A stretch of 64,000 nucleotides of DNA, from positions 62,001 through 126,000 of the forward strand of contig JAIPBL010000006.1 in assembly GCA_021739645.1 (NCBI GenBank). Reading direction: 5' to 3'. Below are positions 6,662 to 15,140 of this stretch, piece after piece. Positions within the stretch are counted from its first letter, which is position 1. Each line of letters opens with the position of its first letter. This stretch comes from Saprospiraceae bacterium. GTDB taxonomy: Bacteria > Bacteroidota > Bacteroidia > Chitinophagales > Saprospiraceae. A model generated the notes under the pieces. It was not told the origin of the DNA. It saw nothing but the letters and a program-made list of their open reading frames with translations, and ran no database searches. Made by a program: the position numbers and the translations under genes.

Positions 6662-8128
6662 ATGCTGCGCAAAAAAATAGAACAACTCGCCGAAGCTTCC
6701 CAACAACTGGAACCCAGTCCCGAACAACGCCAAAGCTGGGACGCCGCTGTGCACGACTACGCCCACGGATACATTGACTCGCTACCAACCTGGAAGGCAT
6801 ATCACGTCGTGGACAATCCCGCCGCCGCCCTGCTCGATTTCCCGCTTGACGGGCAGCCCAAGCCGCTGGAGCAGGTACTCGGCGTTTTGAAAACAAACCT
6901 GCACGAGGCGGGTCTCAACCCCGCTTCCGGCGGACACCTTGGCTACATTCCCGGTGGCGGCATCTACCCAACGGCGCTGGGCGACTACCTCGCTGCGGTG
7001 ACGAACGCCTACGCTGGCATCTTCTTCGGTGGGCCGGGGGCAGTGCGCATCGAGAACATGCTTATCCGTTGGATGTGCGAGCTGGTGGGCTACCCCGCCA
7101 CGGCACTCGGCAATCTGAGCAGTGGCGGCTCCATCGCCAACCTAATCGCTTTCGTGACGGCGAGGGATTCCAAGAAAATCACTTCCCGGCAGGTGCGGAA
7201 ATCGGTCATTTACCTGACCGAGCAAGTGCACCACTGCGTGCACAAGGCCATCCGAATCGGGGGAATGGCGGAGGCCGTGGTGCGCAACGTGCCGATGGAC
7301 AACCGCTTCCGAATGGATGCCTCGGCGCTGGCCAGAATGGTGGAGCAGGACGTTGCCGAAGGCAAAAAACCGTTCCTCGTAGTGGCCTCCGCAGGCACCA
7401 CTGACACGGGCGCCGTTGACCCGTTGGAATCCGTCGCCGACATTGCGGAGCAGCACGGCATGTGGTTCCATGTGGATGCGGCCTACGGTGGCTTCTTCCT
7501 GCTGGCCGATGTGGAGAACCCCGATGGTTCGACGGTGAAGGATGTTTTCAAGGGCATCGAGCGGTCGGATTCGGTGGCGATTGACCCGCACAAGGGGATG
7601 TTCCTGGCTTATGGGCTGGGAGCGATTTTGATAAAAGACGTGCAAGCCCAAATGGCCAGCCACTACTACCGGGCGAACTACATGCAGGATACTTTTGATG
7701 CCAACGAGGAACTCAGCCCTGCCGACCTCTCGCCCGAACTCACGAAGCATTTTCGGGGACTGCGCATGTGGCTGCCGTTGCAATTGCTTGGGATTCAGCC
7801 GTTTAAGTCGGCGCTGGAAGAGAAGATTTTGCTCTGCCGCTATTTTTACGAAGCGATTCAACAACTCGGATTCGAGGTGGGGCCGTACCCGGAGCTGTCC
7901 GTTTGCACCTACCGTTACGTGCCTCGGGACGGCTCGGATGCCAATGATTTCAACCGACGGCTGGTGGAGCATGTGCAGCACGACGGGCGGATTTTCGTTT
8001 CGTCCACGAATATCGGCGGCGTGTTTTGGATTCGGTTGGCGGTGCTCTCTTTCCGCACGCATTTGCGGGAGATTGACACACTGCTGGAGGTTTTTAAAAA
8101 TGGGGTGGAAAAGCTCGAAAAATGCTAA
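6662..8128 (+). CDS. PLP-dependent aromatic-amino-acid-type decarboxylase (group II)
   Basis: 488 residues from ATG 6662, which follows an A-rich run and a TACCTTTG box; the frame extends upstream only through a repeat. Group II decarboxylase features are present in order: GHLGYIPGGG and FGGPGAVRIENM (substrate-side loop), NLSSGGSIANL, VVASAGTTDTGAVDPL, the cofactor Asp in HVDAAYGG, and DPHKGMF with the Schiff-base lysine near residue 311. Relatives decarboxylate aromatic L-amino acids, glutamate or aspartate; the substrate here cannot be fixed from sequence. The SGNH hydrolase gene follows 93 bp downstream on the same strand, separated by a heptad array. Confidence 0.9.
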   Translation: MLRKKIEQLAEASQQLEPSPEQRQSWDAAVHDYAHGYIDSLPTWKAYHVVDNPAAALLDFPLDGQPKPLEQVLGVLKTNLHEAGLNPASGGHLGYIPGGGIYPTALGDYLAAVTNAYAGIFFGGPGAVRIENMLIRWMCELVGYPATALGNLSSGGSIANLIAFVTARDSKKITSRQVRKSVIYLTEQVHHCVHKAIRIGGMAEAVVRNVPMDNRFRMDASALARMVEQDVAEGKKPFLVVASAGTTDTGAVDPLESVADIAEQHGMWFHVDAAYGGFFLLADVENPDGSTVKDVFKGIERSDSVAIDPHKGMFLAYGLGAILIKDVQAQMASHYYRANYMQDTFDANEELSPADLSPELTKHFRGLRMWLPLQLLGIQPFKSALEEKILLCRYFYEAIQQLGFEVGPYPELSVCTYRYVPRDGSDANDFNRRLVEHVQHDGRIFVSSTNIGGVFWIRLAVLSFRTHLREIDTLLEVFKNGVEKLEKC

Positions 8129-8142
8129 TTTGGCTTTTGAAC

Positions 8143-8177
8143 AAGGAAAAAGTACAAAGGAAAAAGTCAAAAGTGAG
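8143..8177 (+). repeat. Imperfect 7-bp tandem array (5 units, AAGGAAA/AAGTnnn)
   Basis: Reads AAGGAAA, AAGTACA, AAGGAAA, AAGTCAA, AAGTGAG without gaps. It lies between the decarboxylase stop and the SGNH hydrolase start and belongs to the heptad-array set described in the findings. Confidence 0.6.
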
Positions 8178-8221
8178 GGGGAAATCCTCCAACTTTTGTT
8201 TTTCCACAAAATCGTTTTACC

Positions 8222-8956
8222 ATGAAAAAGTACCTTTTTTCAGTCCTATTGGCCACGCTGTTGGCCGCCACTTTTAGTTGCAAAAATGAGCCGGGGAAAA
8301 TGAGCCGAGCCGGATTGATTCCCCGAGGCGACACCACCAAGGTGGACCGTTTTGAGGAGGAGATAAAAAAGTTTGAGGCTGCCGACCAAGTGCAGATGCC
8401 AGCGAAAGGCGGGGTGCTCTTCGTGGGCAGTTCGAGTTTCCGGATGTGGAGTACGGTGGCTGCTGACTTTGCGCCGCTGCCTGTCACCAACCGGGGCTTT
8501 GGCGGGAGCACCACACCAGAGGTGATGCACTACGCACCCCGCATCGTTTACAAATACCAACCGAGCGTCATCGTGTACTACTGTGGCGAAAACGACATAG
8601 CGAGCGAGACGCCACCTCAGGTGGCATTTCAGAATTTCAAAAAATTCATTGGCGAGACGGAGAAGAACCTGCCCAATGCCACAGTGGTAGCACTTTCGGC
8701 CAAGCCCTCGCCCAGCCGGTGGGCTTTGTGGAAGAACTTTCAGCAGTTCAACATGATGGTGGAGCAGTTTGCCCAAAACCGCCCAAATCTGCGCTACGTG
8801 GACATCAGCGGCCAGCTTTTGGGGGCAAACGGGGAGCCCGACCCGACGCTTTTTGTCGAAGACAAACTGCACATGAATGCCAGTGGCTACGCAAAATGGA
8901 CGGCGGTTTTGAAGCCCATCATCACGGAAATTTACAATTCCAAAACACCCAAGTAA
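8222..8956 (+). CDS. SGNH/GDSL-type hydrolase lipoprotein
   Basis: 244 residues. The N-terminus MKKYLFSVLLATLLAATFSC is a lipoprotein signal with Cys 20 as anchor. The SGNH blocks are recognisable: VLFVGSSSFRMW (nucleophile Ser), NRGFGGSTTPEV, YYCGENDIA (block III Asn) and DKLHMNASGYAKW (catalytic Asp and His). Family members are esterases or carbohydrate deacetylases, so an envelope-anchored deacylase is likely; the substrate is unknown. Confidence 0.88.
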   Translation: MKKYLFSVLLATLLAATFSCKNEPGKMSRAGLIPRGDTTKVDRFEEEIKKFEAADQVQMPAKGGVLFVGSSSFRMWSTVAADFAPLPVTNRGFGGSTTPEVMHYAPRIVYKYQPSVIVYYCGENDIASETPPQVAFQNFKKFIGETEKNLPNATVVALSAKPSPSRWALWKNFQQFNMMVEQFAQNRPNLRYVDISGQLLGANGEPDPTLFVEDKLHMNASGYAKWTAVLKPIITEIYNSKTPK

Positions 8957-9062
8957 CCAGCCGAAATCCCATGTCAATTGGGCTTTGTTTTTTTAGTTGG
9001 AATGGTTATCTTCGCACCGCTTTTCAAAAAAGGCAGTAAAAGCTTCCTTTTTTTCTTGATGT

Positions 9063-9779
9063 ATGCAAAAGGTCATTTACAAGGATTTGGGCAGGATTTC
9101 GTACCGGGAGGCTTGGGACTTGCAGCAGGGGCTGCACGACGAGGCCATCCGCCGCAAACGGGAAAACCGGGAGCGAAAAGACCGGGGCGAGGCACTGCTG
9201 CCCATCAGCCACCACCTGCTGTTTTGTGAGCATTCACCGGTGATGACGCTGGGGCGGAGCGGCGCCGAAGCCAACTTGCTGCTTGACGAAAATGGCCTTC
9301 GAGAAAAAGGCATCGAGTTCTTTAAAATAAACCGGGGGGGCGACATCACGTACCACGGGCCGGGGCAAATCGTCGGGTATCCGATTTTTGACCTCGACGA
9401 GTTTTTCACGGACGTACACCGGTACGTTCGCTACTTGGAGGAGGCGGTCATCCGCACTTTGGCGGAGTATGGCATCGAGGATGCATACCGAATCAAGGAG
9501 TTCACGGGTGTTTGGCTGCCGCAGGCTGGCTGGCTGCCCAAACGGAAAATCTGCGCCATCGGGGTGCATCTGAGCCGTTGGGTGACGATGCACGGGTTCG
9601 CTTTCAACGTGAACACCGACCTCAACTACTTCCGCCACATCGTACCATGTGGCATCAACGACCAAGACAAGGACGTTACTTCCCTGGCTAAAGAGCTGGG
9701 GCATAGTGTTGACGAGAACGAGGTAAAGGAAAAACTGCGCCACCACTTCGCCGAACTTTTCGGCTTTGAATTTGCGTGA
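9063..9779 (+). CDS. lipB: Octanoyl-[acyl-carrier-protein]:protein N-octanoyltransferase LipB
   Basis: 238 residues. Conserved motifs are HHLLFCEHSPVMTLGRSG, RGGDITYHGPGQIVGYPIFDL, KICAIGVHLSRWVTMHGFAFN (catalytic Lys) and HIVPCGI (catalytic Cys). LipB transfers octanoate from ACP to the lipoyl domains of 2-oxoacid dehydrogenases and GcvH, the first step of lipoate synthesis. No lipA is nearby. The start is the first ATG with a conserved N-terminus, about 55 bp after a weak TATCTTCG box. Confidence 0.95.
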   Translation: MQKVIYKDLGRISYREAWDLQQGLHDEAIRRKRENRERKDRGEALLPISHHLLFCEHSPVMTLGRSGAEANLLLDENGLREKGIEFFKINRGGDITYHGPGQIVGYPIFDLDEFFTDVHRYVRYLEEAVIRTLAEYGIEDAYRIKEFTGVWLPQAGWLPKRKICAIGVHLSRWVTMHGFAFNVNTDLNYFRHIVPCGINDQDKDVTSLAKELGHSVDENEVKEKLRHHFAELFGFEFA

Positions 9780-9824
9780 GCAATGTTTTTCTATTTCTTC
9801 AACTGTCCGGACCGCTGAGGCTGA

Positions 9825-9894
9825 AACCACAGCGGACACAGAGGGCACAGAGTTTTAAGCTAATATCTCCGTGCGCGTTGTGTCCGCTGTGGTT
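9825..9894. repeat. Hairpin repeat made of 9-bp CACAGCGGA-like units
   Basis: AACCACAGCGGACACA (9825-9840) is exactly complementary to 9879-9894. Extending both arms to 28 bp keeps about 24 matches around a 14-base AT-rich loop. Inside each arm a 9-bp unit (CACAGCGGA, CACAGAGGG) is repeated. It lies between lipB and the next gene. Confidence 0.75.
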
Positions 9895-9939
9895 CACCAT
9901 CGCTTCGCAAAATCCGGGCACAATCATACTTCATGGCCC

Positions 9940-10350
9940 ATGAAAAAGGATATTCCAGAATACAAAGTGGAAGAACTTGCCATCGCCATCTTGCCCAGAA
10001 CGGATGAGGCATTGATAGAAGATGAAATGTGGGATGTATATTTGGTGAACCTCAAAGAGGCCCCAATAGAAAACGTGCTGATAAACTCCAGGGGCTACGG
10101 CGAACTGGACGGCGAGCAGATGCGGACGACCATCTTGCGCCATTTTTTCAACGAGGTTGGACCGTTGCAGGCTCATCTAATCGAGCCAATCCAAACAAAG
10201 CTATTTGATATTGCCAACGAATACTGGGTAAGCTTTACCTATGATGGGTACATGTACGACAAACGGTATGTGTTTGTGCGAGGCAGTATTTCTGAACAAA
10301 ACTTTACCACTATTCCCGTACTCGACCGCAGAGGGGTAATGATTAAATGA
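9940..10350 (+). CDS. Conserved hypothetical protein (Bacteroidota)
   Basis: 136 residues from ATG 9940 (MKKDIPEYKVEELAIAI). The upstream extension of the frame runs through the hairpin repeat and is unlikely to be coding. The protein is acidic, cytosolic, and predicted alpha/beta, with WDVYLVNLKEAPIENVL, the central SRGYGELDG, LRHFFNEVGP, and a C-terminal YVFVRGSISEQNFTTIPVL. I recall similar uncharacterised proteins in Bacteroidota but no function. It is followed by an imperfect repeat and then a thioesterase gene. Confidence 0.65.
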   Translation: MKKDIPEYKVEELAIAILPRTDEALIEDEMWDVYLVNLKEAPIENVLINSRGYGELDGEQMRTTILRHFFNEVGPLQAHLIEPIQTKLFDIANEYWVSFTYDGYMYDKRYVFVRGSISEQNFTTIPVLDRRGVMIK

Positions 10351-10445
10351 GGTCATTTTCTGGTCATTGAAGTCAATTGCCATGCGTCATTGGTTTTAGT
10401 TTTGTGCCAACCTCCAATAACAATTGACCGCAATAACCAATGACA
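10351..10445. repeat. Degenerate inverted repeat with ATTG-containing heptads
   Basis: GTCATTGGTT (10386-10395) is complementary to AACCAATGAC (10435-10444), and neighbouring bases repeat ATTG/CAAT roughly every 7 bp. It resembles the clearer heptad pairs elsewhere but is more decayed, and the right edge overlaps the first codons of the thioesterase ORF. Confidence 0.35.
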
Positions 10446-10988
10446 ATAGATTCAATGAAGCCAAAAAAAGTAAGCGAATCCAGCACCATAATGACGGAAA
10501 TGGTGATGCCCAACGACACCAACCCGCTGCACAACCTGATGGGCGGCAACCTGATGCGATGGATGGACGTGGTGGCGGGCATTGCCGCTGGCAAGCATTG
10601 CGAAGCGCATGTGGTGACGGCTTCCGTTGACCATGTTTCATTTCACAAGCCGATCGCCCTAGGCGACATCGTGACGCTGAATGCCCGTGTGACAAGAGCC
10701 TTCAATACTTCCGTGGAGATTTATGTTGAAGTGTTCGCTGCCGACATCAAGGGCGGCAACCCCCGAAAATGCAACCACGCCTACTTTACCTTTGTAGGCT
10801 TACAAGATAATACGCACAAGCCGACGCCCGTGCCAGCGGTAATACCACTCACGAGCGAGGAGCAACAACTGTTTGAGAGTGCTGCTCGTCGCCGTGAGTT
10901 GCGACTAGTGCTCAGTGGCCGCATGAAGCCGGAGGAGGCTTCTGAGATTCGTGCGCTGTTTTCGGGCTTTCAGCCTGTTAGCAGTTGA
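10440..10988 (+). CDS. Acyl-CoA thioesterase, hotdog fold
   Basis: 182 residues (ATG 10440; an alternative ATG lies five codons later). The hotdog thioesterase pattern is clear: MVMPNDTNPLHNLMGGNLMRWMDVVAGIAA contains the catalytic Asn/Asp region on the central helix, followed by VTASVDHVSFHKPIALGD and RKCNHAYFTFV. It resembles the YciA/BFIT group of acyl-CoA hydrolases that release free fatty acids from CoA. The last 40 residues (SEEQQLFESAARRRELRL) form a charged C-terminal helix. Confidence 0.88.
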   Translation: MTIDSMKPKKVSESSTIMTEMVMPNDTNPLHNLMGGNLMRWMDVVAGIAAGKHCEAHVVTASVDHVSFHKPIALGDIVTLNARVTRAFNTSVEIYVEVFAADIKGGNPRKCNHAYFTFVGLQDNTHKPTPVPAVIPLTSEEQQLFESAARRRELRLVLSGRMKPEEASEIRALFSGFQPVSS

Positions 10989-11000
10989 GGCGGAGCGCCA

Positions 11001-11129
11001 TCACATGCTTTTGTACATGATGTAAAGTAAAATCATGAGCACCAAAACAGCGATGCCCACAGCCCTGAAGAACTTCTTTGAATCCCGCTTGTCTAACGAT
11101 TCATTGCGCTTTTTGCTTTTAGTTGACAT
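11001..11129 (-). CDS. Small single-pass membrane protein
   Basis: A 42-codon ORF starting MSTKSKKRNESLDKRDSKKF and ending in a hydrophobic helix (VGIAVLVLMILLYIMY) plus KSM. A strongly basic cytoplasmic head and one membrane span, with a standalone ATG start and no overlapping gene, make it plausible as a real small membrane protein. No family is recognised. The function could be anything from an assembly factor to a stress peptide. Confidence 0.5.
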   Translation of the reverse strand: MSTKSKKRNESLDKRDSKKFFRAVGIAVLVLMILLYIMYKSM

Positions 11130-11232
11130 ATTGTAAAAGATTGGATGGTTAATGATTCAATGCTTAAAAACGTAACGCCAAAATAGGGTTTTGATGAAAA
11201 ATATCATGTAATGTAGCTGTATTTTTATTGAT

Positions 11233-11280
11233 AAAAAAACGAGGGGCCCTGCTTGACGTCAAGCAGGGCCCCTCGTTTTT
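11233..11280. terminator. Bidirectional terminator, 20-bp perfect palindromic stem
   Basis: A7/T5-flanked palindrome centred on TTGACGTCAA with arms running through GAGGGGCCCTGC. It ends the SRPBCC/GyrI-like gene (minus) and may also stop readthrough from the plus side. Confidence 0.92.
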
Positions 11281-11306
11281 AAAAAGGAAAAGCAAGTTCA
11301 TTCCAA

Positions 11307-12338
11307 TCAATTGCCTTCAATCAAGTAGATGATTTTGGTCAGCCATTTTGTCGAGTCTTTTTCCGAACCTGGGTCGGTGACATATTCCTCGATGACCGGC
11401 GCTTTTTCTGTTAGCCCATTGGCCTTGATGTACTCGCCAATGGCTTCGTGTGCTCCTTCAAAATTGTCGTAGGGGCCATAGTAATCCACTACCACTGCTT
11501 TAGAGGCAGGTATTTCAAAGACTTGGATGGCACCGCCAGCGACCGCAGTCCCACTGTTTACGGGGATAGCCACGGCCATGTCGGTAGTCTTGGTGGCCTC
11601 ATCCCAAGTATAATACACCCCAGAAGGGCTGCCTGCTGGCTGTATTTTCGTCGTGGTGAGCAGTGACATGATTTTACCAAAACGCTCCGCAAAAAAAGTG
11701 GACTTCATGACTTCCTCCTGTGTAGTTTTCTCCCGCAAGCCGATGTAGGTATGGCCAGGAAAATTCATCGACTTTACCTCGTACTTGCCAGTGGTAGCAG
11801 GTGTTTCGGCAGCTTTCTGCTCGGCCATTTCCTTGAGGCCGGCGAGGCCGTCATCGAGCATCTTGTTCATTTGGCCACCGCCAAATGACATCATGAGGTT
11901 GAAGGGGTAAGGGACGTCCATTGTAAATTTCCACTTTGCGTCAGTGATGCCATTGGAGGCATCCGCCAAGTTGAACATGGCGTCCCCGCCACCGCCACCG
12001 CCAAAATCAATGCGATAGGTAACAGAAGTTGAAGGTGTAGCGGCTGTAATCGTCTGAGTACCATTACCAGAAGAGCCTTCCGAAGTCCATGAAGAAATTT
12101 GGCCTACACCCGTAGCCACTTCATTGTAGGTGTTTTTTATAAGTGGATCTTCCTTTTTCCAAGGCCCCCAAGTTTCTTGAGTTTTAAGGTCGTTCACGAT
12201 ACCGAATACGACCTCTTTTGAGGCGTTGATGTTAGCGCTACGTTCATACTCGAAATGTTTGGGTATGAAGGCTGCAACAATAAGCCATAGAATTACTAAT
12301 CCTAAAATGGCTAACCCGATTAGTTTCAATACTCTCAT
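11307..12338 (-). CDS. Membrane-anchored SRPBCC (START/cyclase) plus GyrI-like effector-binding protein
   Basis: 343 residues. An N-terminal membrane helix (about residues 5-25) is followed by an SRPBCC domain, as in ASKEVVFGIVNDLKTQETWGPWKKEDP with a VTYRIDFGG strand, and then, from about residue 190, a GyrI-like/AraC effector-binding domain (FPGHTYIGLREKTTQEE, VFEIPASKAVVVDYYGPYDN). This pairing is common in Bacteroidota and suggests binding of a hydrophobic small molecule at the membrane. The ligand and output are unknown. A TATATTTG box lies 46 bp upstream of the start. Confidence 0.8.
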   Translation of the reverse strand: MRVLKLIGLAILGLVILWLIVAAFIPKHFEYERSANINASKEVVFGIVNDLKTQETWGPWKKEDPLIKNTYNEVATGVGQISSWTSEGSSGNGTQTITAATPSTSVTYRIDFGGGGGGDAMFNLADASNGITDAKWKFTMDVPYPFNLMMSFGGGQMNKMLDDGLAGLKEMAEQKAAETPATTGKYEVKSMNFPGHTYIGLREKTTQEEVMKSTFFAERFGKIMSLLTTTKIQPAGSPSGVYYTWDEATKTTDMAVAIPVNSGTAVAGGAIQVFEIPASKAVVVDYYGPYDNFEGAHEAIGEYIKANGLTEKAPVIEEYVTDPGSEKDSTKWLTKIIYLIEGN

Positions 12339-12383
12339 AATTCAAGATTTAGGTGGTGAAAATATTTGTTTCAGAATTTGTCA

Positions 12384-12391
12384 CAAATATA
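12384..12391 (-). promoter_or_regulatory. -7 box TATATTTG
   Basis: Fits TAnnTTTG on the minus strand, upstream of the SRPBCC/GyrI-like gene. No -33 match at the right spacing. Confidence 0.4.
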
Positions 12392-12538
12392 ATTTTTTGA
12401 AAACAATTTGTGCATCAAAATGCCATGTTTTTCCAATTTTTTTATCAAAAAGACGAATAACAGGCAGTTGCGAGTAGGCTTTGTGCGTGCATCTTTGGGT
12501 TTCTTGATTTTTTCTCCGCAATACTTTCCAGAAGCCCC

Positions 12539-12546
12539 TATTTTTG
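12539..12546 (+). promoter_or_regulatory. -7 box TATTTTTG (arginine decarboxylase)
   Basis: Fits TAnnTTTG 33 bp before ATG 12580 and is followed by a GC-rich CCCGC discriminator like that of other promoters in the window. Confidence 0.5.
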
Positions 12547-12579
12547 CCCGCTTTTAACAATGACTAATTTTTTTTTGAA

Positions 12580-13983
12580 ATGATCAAGAACCGCTATTTC
12601 GACCTTATTGACCAAACCTTTTACTTCCCACAGGAAGGCTTTGACATCGAAGATGGAAAGCTTATTTTCAATGGTGTCCCGCTTATGTATTTGATAAAAA
12701 AATACGGCACCCCGCTGAAGCTGACCTACCTCCCGAAAATTGGAACACAGATAAAACGGGCGAAGAACCTATTCACAAAAGCCATGAAATCCAGCGGCTA
12801 CCGGGGCAAGTACAACTATTGCTACTGTACCAAAAGCTCCCATTTTAGCTACGCAGTAAAGGAGGTACTCAAACATGACGTGGAGTTGGAAACCTCTTCC
12901 TCATTTGACATTGACTTGGTGCGACGGCTGTTCGAGGAGGAGTTCATAGACAAGGAAACCATCATAGTCAACAACGGCTATAAGACGAGGGAATACGCTG
13001 AAAAAATTAGCGGCCTTGTCAATGAGGGCTTTGTGAACGTCATCCCAGTACTCGACAACAAGGAGGAACTTGATTTTTTTGAGGAGATGATTAAGGGCAA
13101 ATGCAGCATCGGCATACGGGTAGCTACGGACGAGGAACCGAACTTTGAGTTTTACACCTCCAGGCTGGGCATTCGGGCGGCGGAGGTCATCAGCTACTGC
13201 AAGGAGCGCATCGCCAACAATCCAAAGTTTGAGCTGAAAATGCTCCACTTTTTCGTGGACACGGGTATCAAGGACTCAATTTACTACTGGGGAGAGCTGA
13301 AAAAGGCCGTGAAGATGTATTGCGAACTAAAGAAGGTCTGTCCGACTTTGGAGGGCTTGAACATTGGCGGAGGCATGCCCATCCGCAACTCGCTCGGCTT
13401 TGAGTTTGACTACACTTATATGGTGCGTGAAATCGTGAACCTCATCCTTGCTGCCTGTCAGGAGGAGGAGATTCACGAGCCGGACATTTATACGGAGTTT
13501 GGTAAATATACCGTGGGCGAGAGCGGAGCCATCATCTTCTCCGTGCTTGGCCAAAAGCAACAGAACGATGCCGAGGTTTGGTACATGATTGACAACTCGC
13601 TCATCACCACCATGCCCGATAGCTGGGGGATTGCGGAGCGGTTCATCCTGCTGCCCATCAACAAATGGCACAACGAATATCGCCGCGTAAATATCGGAGG
13701 GTTAAGTTGCGACAACTCTGATTACTACAATTCAGAGGTGCATGAGAGCCAGGTTTACTTGCCCACCATCGAGAAAAAGGACACGGAGCCGCTTTACCTC
13801 GGCTTTTTCCATACGGGTGCCTACCAAGATTCCCTGAGCGGCTACGGGGGTATCAAGCATTGCCTTATCCCTGCACCAAAGCACGTGCTGATTTACAAAG
13901 ATTCAAAAGGAAATATCGTGGACAAACTCTACAAGGAGGAGCAGAAGCCAGAGGACATGCTGCGGATTTTGGGGTACATCTGA
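12580..13983 (+). CDS. speA: Arginine decarboxylase, fold-type III PLP enzyme
   Basis: 467 residues, the length of the Bacteroidota branch of biosynthetic arginine/ornithine/DAP-type decarboxylases rather than the 630-residue E. coli SpeA. A YNYCYCTKSSHFSYAV segment near residue 88 lies where these enzymes carry the PLP lysine. It also has HDVELETSSSFDIDL, a LNIGGGMPIRNS glycine loop, and GLSCDNSDYYNS and FFHTGAYQ toward the C-terminus. The product would be agmatine for polyamine synthesis; other speA-pathway genes are not adjacent. It is flanked downstream by an inverted heptad pair. Confidence 0.85.
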   Translation: MIKNRYFDLIDQTFYFPQEGFDIEDGKLIFNGVPLMYLIKKYGTPLKLTYLPKIGTQIKRAKNLFTKAMKSSGYRGKYNYCYCTKSSHFSYAVKEVLKHDVELETSSSFDIDLVRRLFEEEFIDKETIIVNNGYKTREYAEKISGLVNEGFVNVIPVLDNKEELDFFEEMIKGKCSIGIRVATDEEPNFEFYTSRLGIRAAEVISYCKERIANNPKFELKMLHFFVDTGIKDSIYYWGELKKAVKMYCELKKVCPTLEGLNIGGGMPIRNSLGFEFDYTYMVREIVNLILAACQEEEIHEPDIYTEFGKYTVGESGAIIFSVLGQKQQNDAEVWYMIDNSLITTMPDSWGIAERFILLPINKWHNEYRRVNIGGLSCDNSDYYNSEVHESQVYLPTIEKKDTEPLYLGFFHTGAYQDSLSGYGGIKHCLIPAPKHVLIYKDSKGNIVDKLYKEEQKPEDMLRILGYI

Positions 13984-13986
13984 TGT

Positions 13987-14142
13987 ATTGCGGATTTACG
14001 ATTTACGATTTCGGATTGGGGGGCCGCTACAGCTTACCAGTTCTGATACTATTTTTATCCAAAACCCTGGATTTCTGGCAATATTTTTTGCTCTGATTTC
14101 GCAGTGGCTCTAATCCGCAATCGTAAATCCGAAATCCGCACT
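13987..14142. repeat. Inverted pair of 7-bp tandem arrays (ATTGCGG/ATTTACG)
   Basis: Left array (13987-14021): ATTGCGG, ATTTACG, ATTTACG, ATTTCGG, ATTGGGG. Right array (14115-14142) is the complementary set: CCGCAAT, CGTAAAT, CCGAAAT, CCGCACT. About 93 bp of unrelated sequence lies between. The pair fills the space between two convergent genes, where it could act as a long hairpin terminator. Confidence 0.75.
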
Positions 14143-14144
14143 CG

Positions 14145-15140
14145 TCAAAGCCACCCCTGCTCCTTGTACCAAGCCAATGTCTCAATAAGCCCATCCTCCA
14201 AATCGTACTGCGGCTGGAAGTTGAGGTCTTCCTTCAGCGGCTCAATGTCGCATTTCCAGTTCAGGCTTTCGAGGATGCGTACCTTTTCGAGGTTAAGCGG
14301 GGGATAGTTGCCAGTGGCTTTTCCTGCCTGTTCCATCATCCAAGCAATGCTGCGAATGAGTGTGACGGGAATATTGAAGCGGAGCGTTTTTTTACCCAAG
14401 ATTTGTCGGGCCGTCCGGCCAATATCTTGCTGCGAATAGTACCGACCGTCGGAGATGAAGTAGCTTTTCCTTGAAACCTCGGAGGCCGTAGTTGCATCGA
14501 GTACCACACGGGCGAGGTCTTTCACATAAACGAAGGCGAGGTGCTGCCGCCGGAAGCCGATATAGCCCTCTACGTGCCGGTTTATGAGTTTGAAATAAGT
14601 TAGTATCTCCTTCTCCCGAGGTCCATACACACCTGTTGGGCGCATTATGACATAGGGGAACTCAGGCAGGCTGGCGAGAAATTGCTCCGAGGCAAGTTTC
14701 GCCTCGCCATAGGTGTTGATGGGGCGGCGGGGGTCGTCTTCCTTCAAAAAATCGGTGAGGTCCTTGGTCGGCACCGGGCCGTAACTGGCAGCACTGCTGA
14801 TGTAGGTGAACTTCTCCAGTTGTTCTCCCGAAGCTTCGATGGCTTCCACGAAGTTTTTGGTGTAGTCGAAATTCACCCGCATATAGTCCGAGAGCTTGGG
14901 GGCGGCTACCACCCCGGCATTGTGGATAACATAATCGAACTCCTTGCGCCTCATCAGGTTGGACATCTGGCCCTTATCCCCAAAGTTCATCTCCACAAAA
15001 TTGATGCGCTCATCCTGCAGATATTCCTTGCTGCTCGACCGTCGGATGCCAGCGTACACGTCAAGGTCACGTCCTAGCGCCTCCTCCACGAGGTGGCTGC
15101 CCACGAATCCCGATGCACCGGTGATGAGTATTTTTTTCAT
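14145..15140 (-). CDS. NAD-dependent epimerase/dehydratase; ceramide reductase (CerR) candidate
   Basis: 331 residues of the extended SDR type: N-terminal ITGASGFVGSHL nucleotide-binding motif, catalytic SAAS and YGEAK (YxxxK), and VMRPTGVYGPREK. By sequence alone it is a generic sugar-epimerase-like protein. Context is informative: it overlaps by 4 bp (ATGA) with a GNAT-like gene and shares an operon with serine palmitoyltransferase. In characterised bacterial sphingolipid loci an SDR of this type (CerR) reduces the 3-keto group of the ceramide precursor, so I infer that role. It is the last gene of the operon. Confidence 0.8.
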   Translation of the reverse strand: MKKILITGASGFVGSHLVEEALGRDLDVYAGIRRSSSKEYLQDERINFVEMNFGDKGQMSNLMRRKEFDYVIHNAGVVAAPKLSDYMRVNFDYTKNFVEAIEASGEQLEKFTYISSAASYGPVPTKDLTDFLKEDDPRRPINTYGEAKLASEQFLASLPEFPYVIMRPTGVYGPREKEILTYFKLINRHVEGYIGFRRQHLAFVYVKDLARVVLDATTASEVSRKSYFISDGRYYSQQDIGRTARQILGKKTLRFNIPVTLIRSIAWMMEQAGKATGNYPPLNLEKVRILESLNWKCDIEPLKEDLNFQPQYDLEDGLIETLAWYKEQGWL

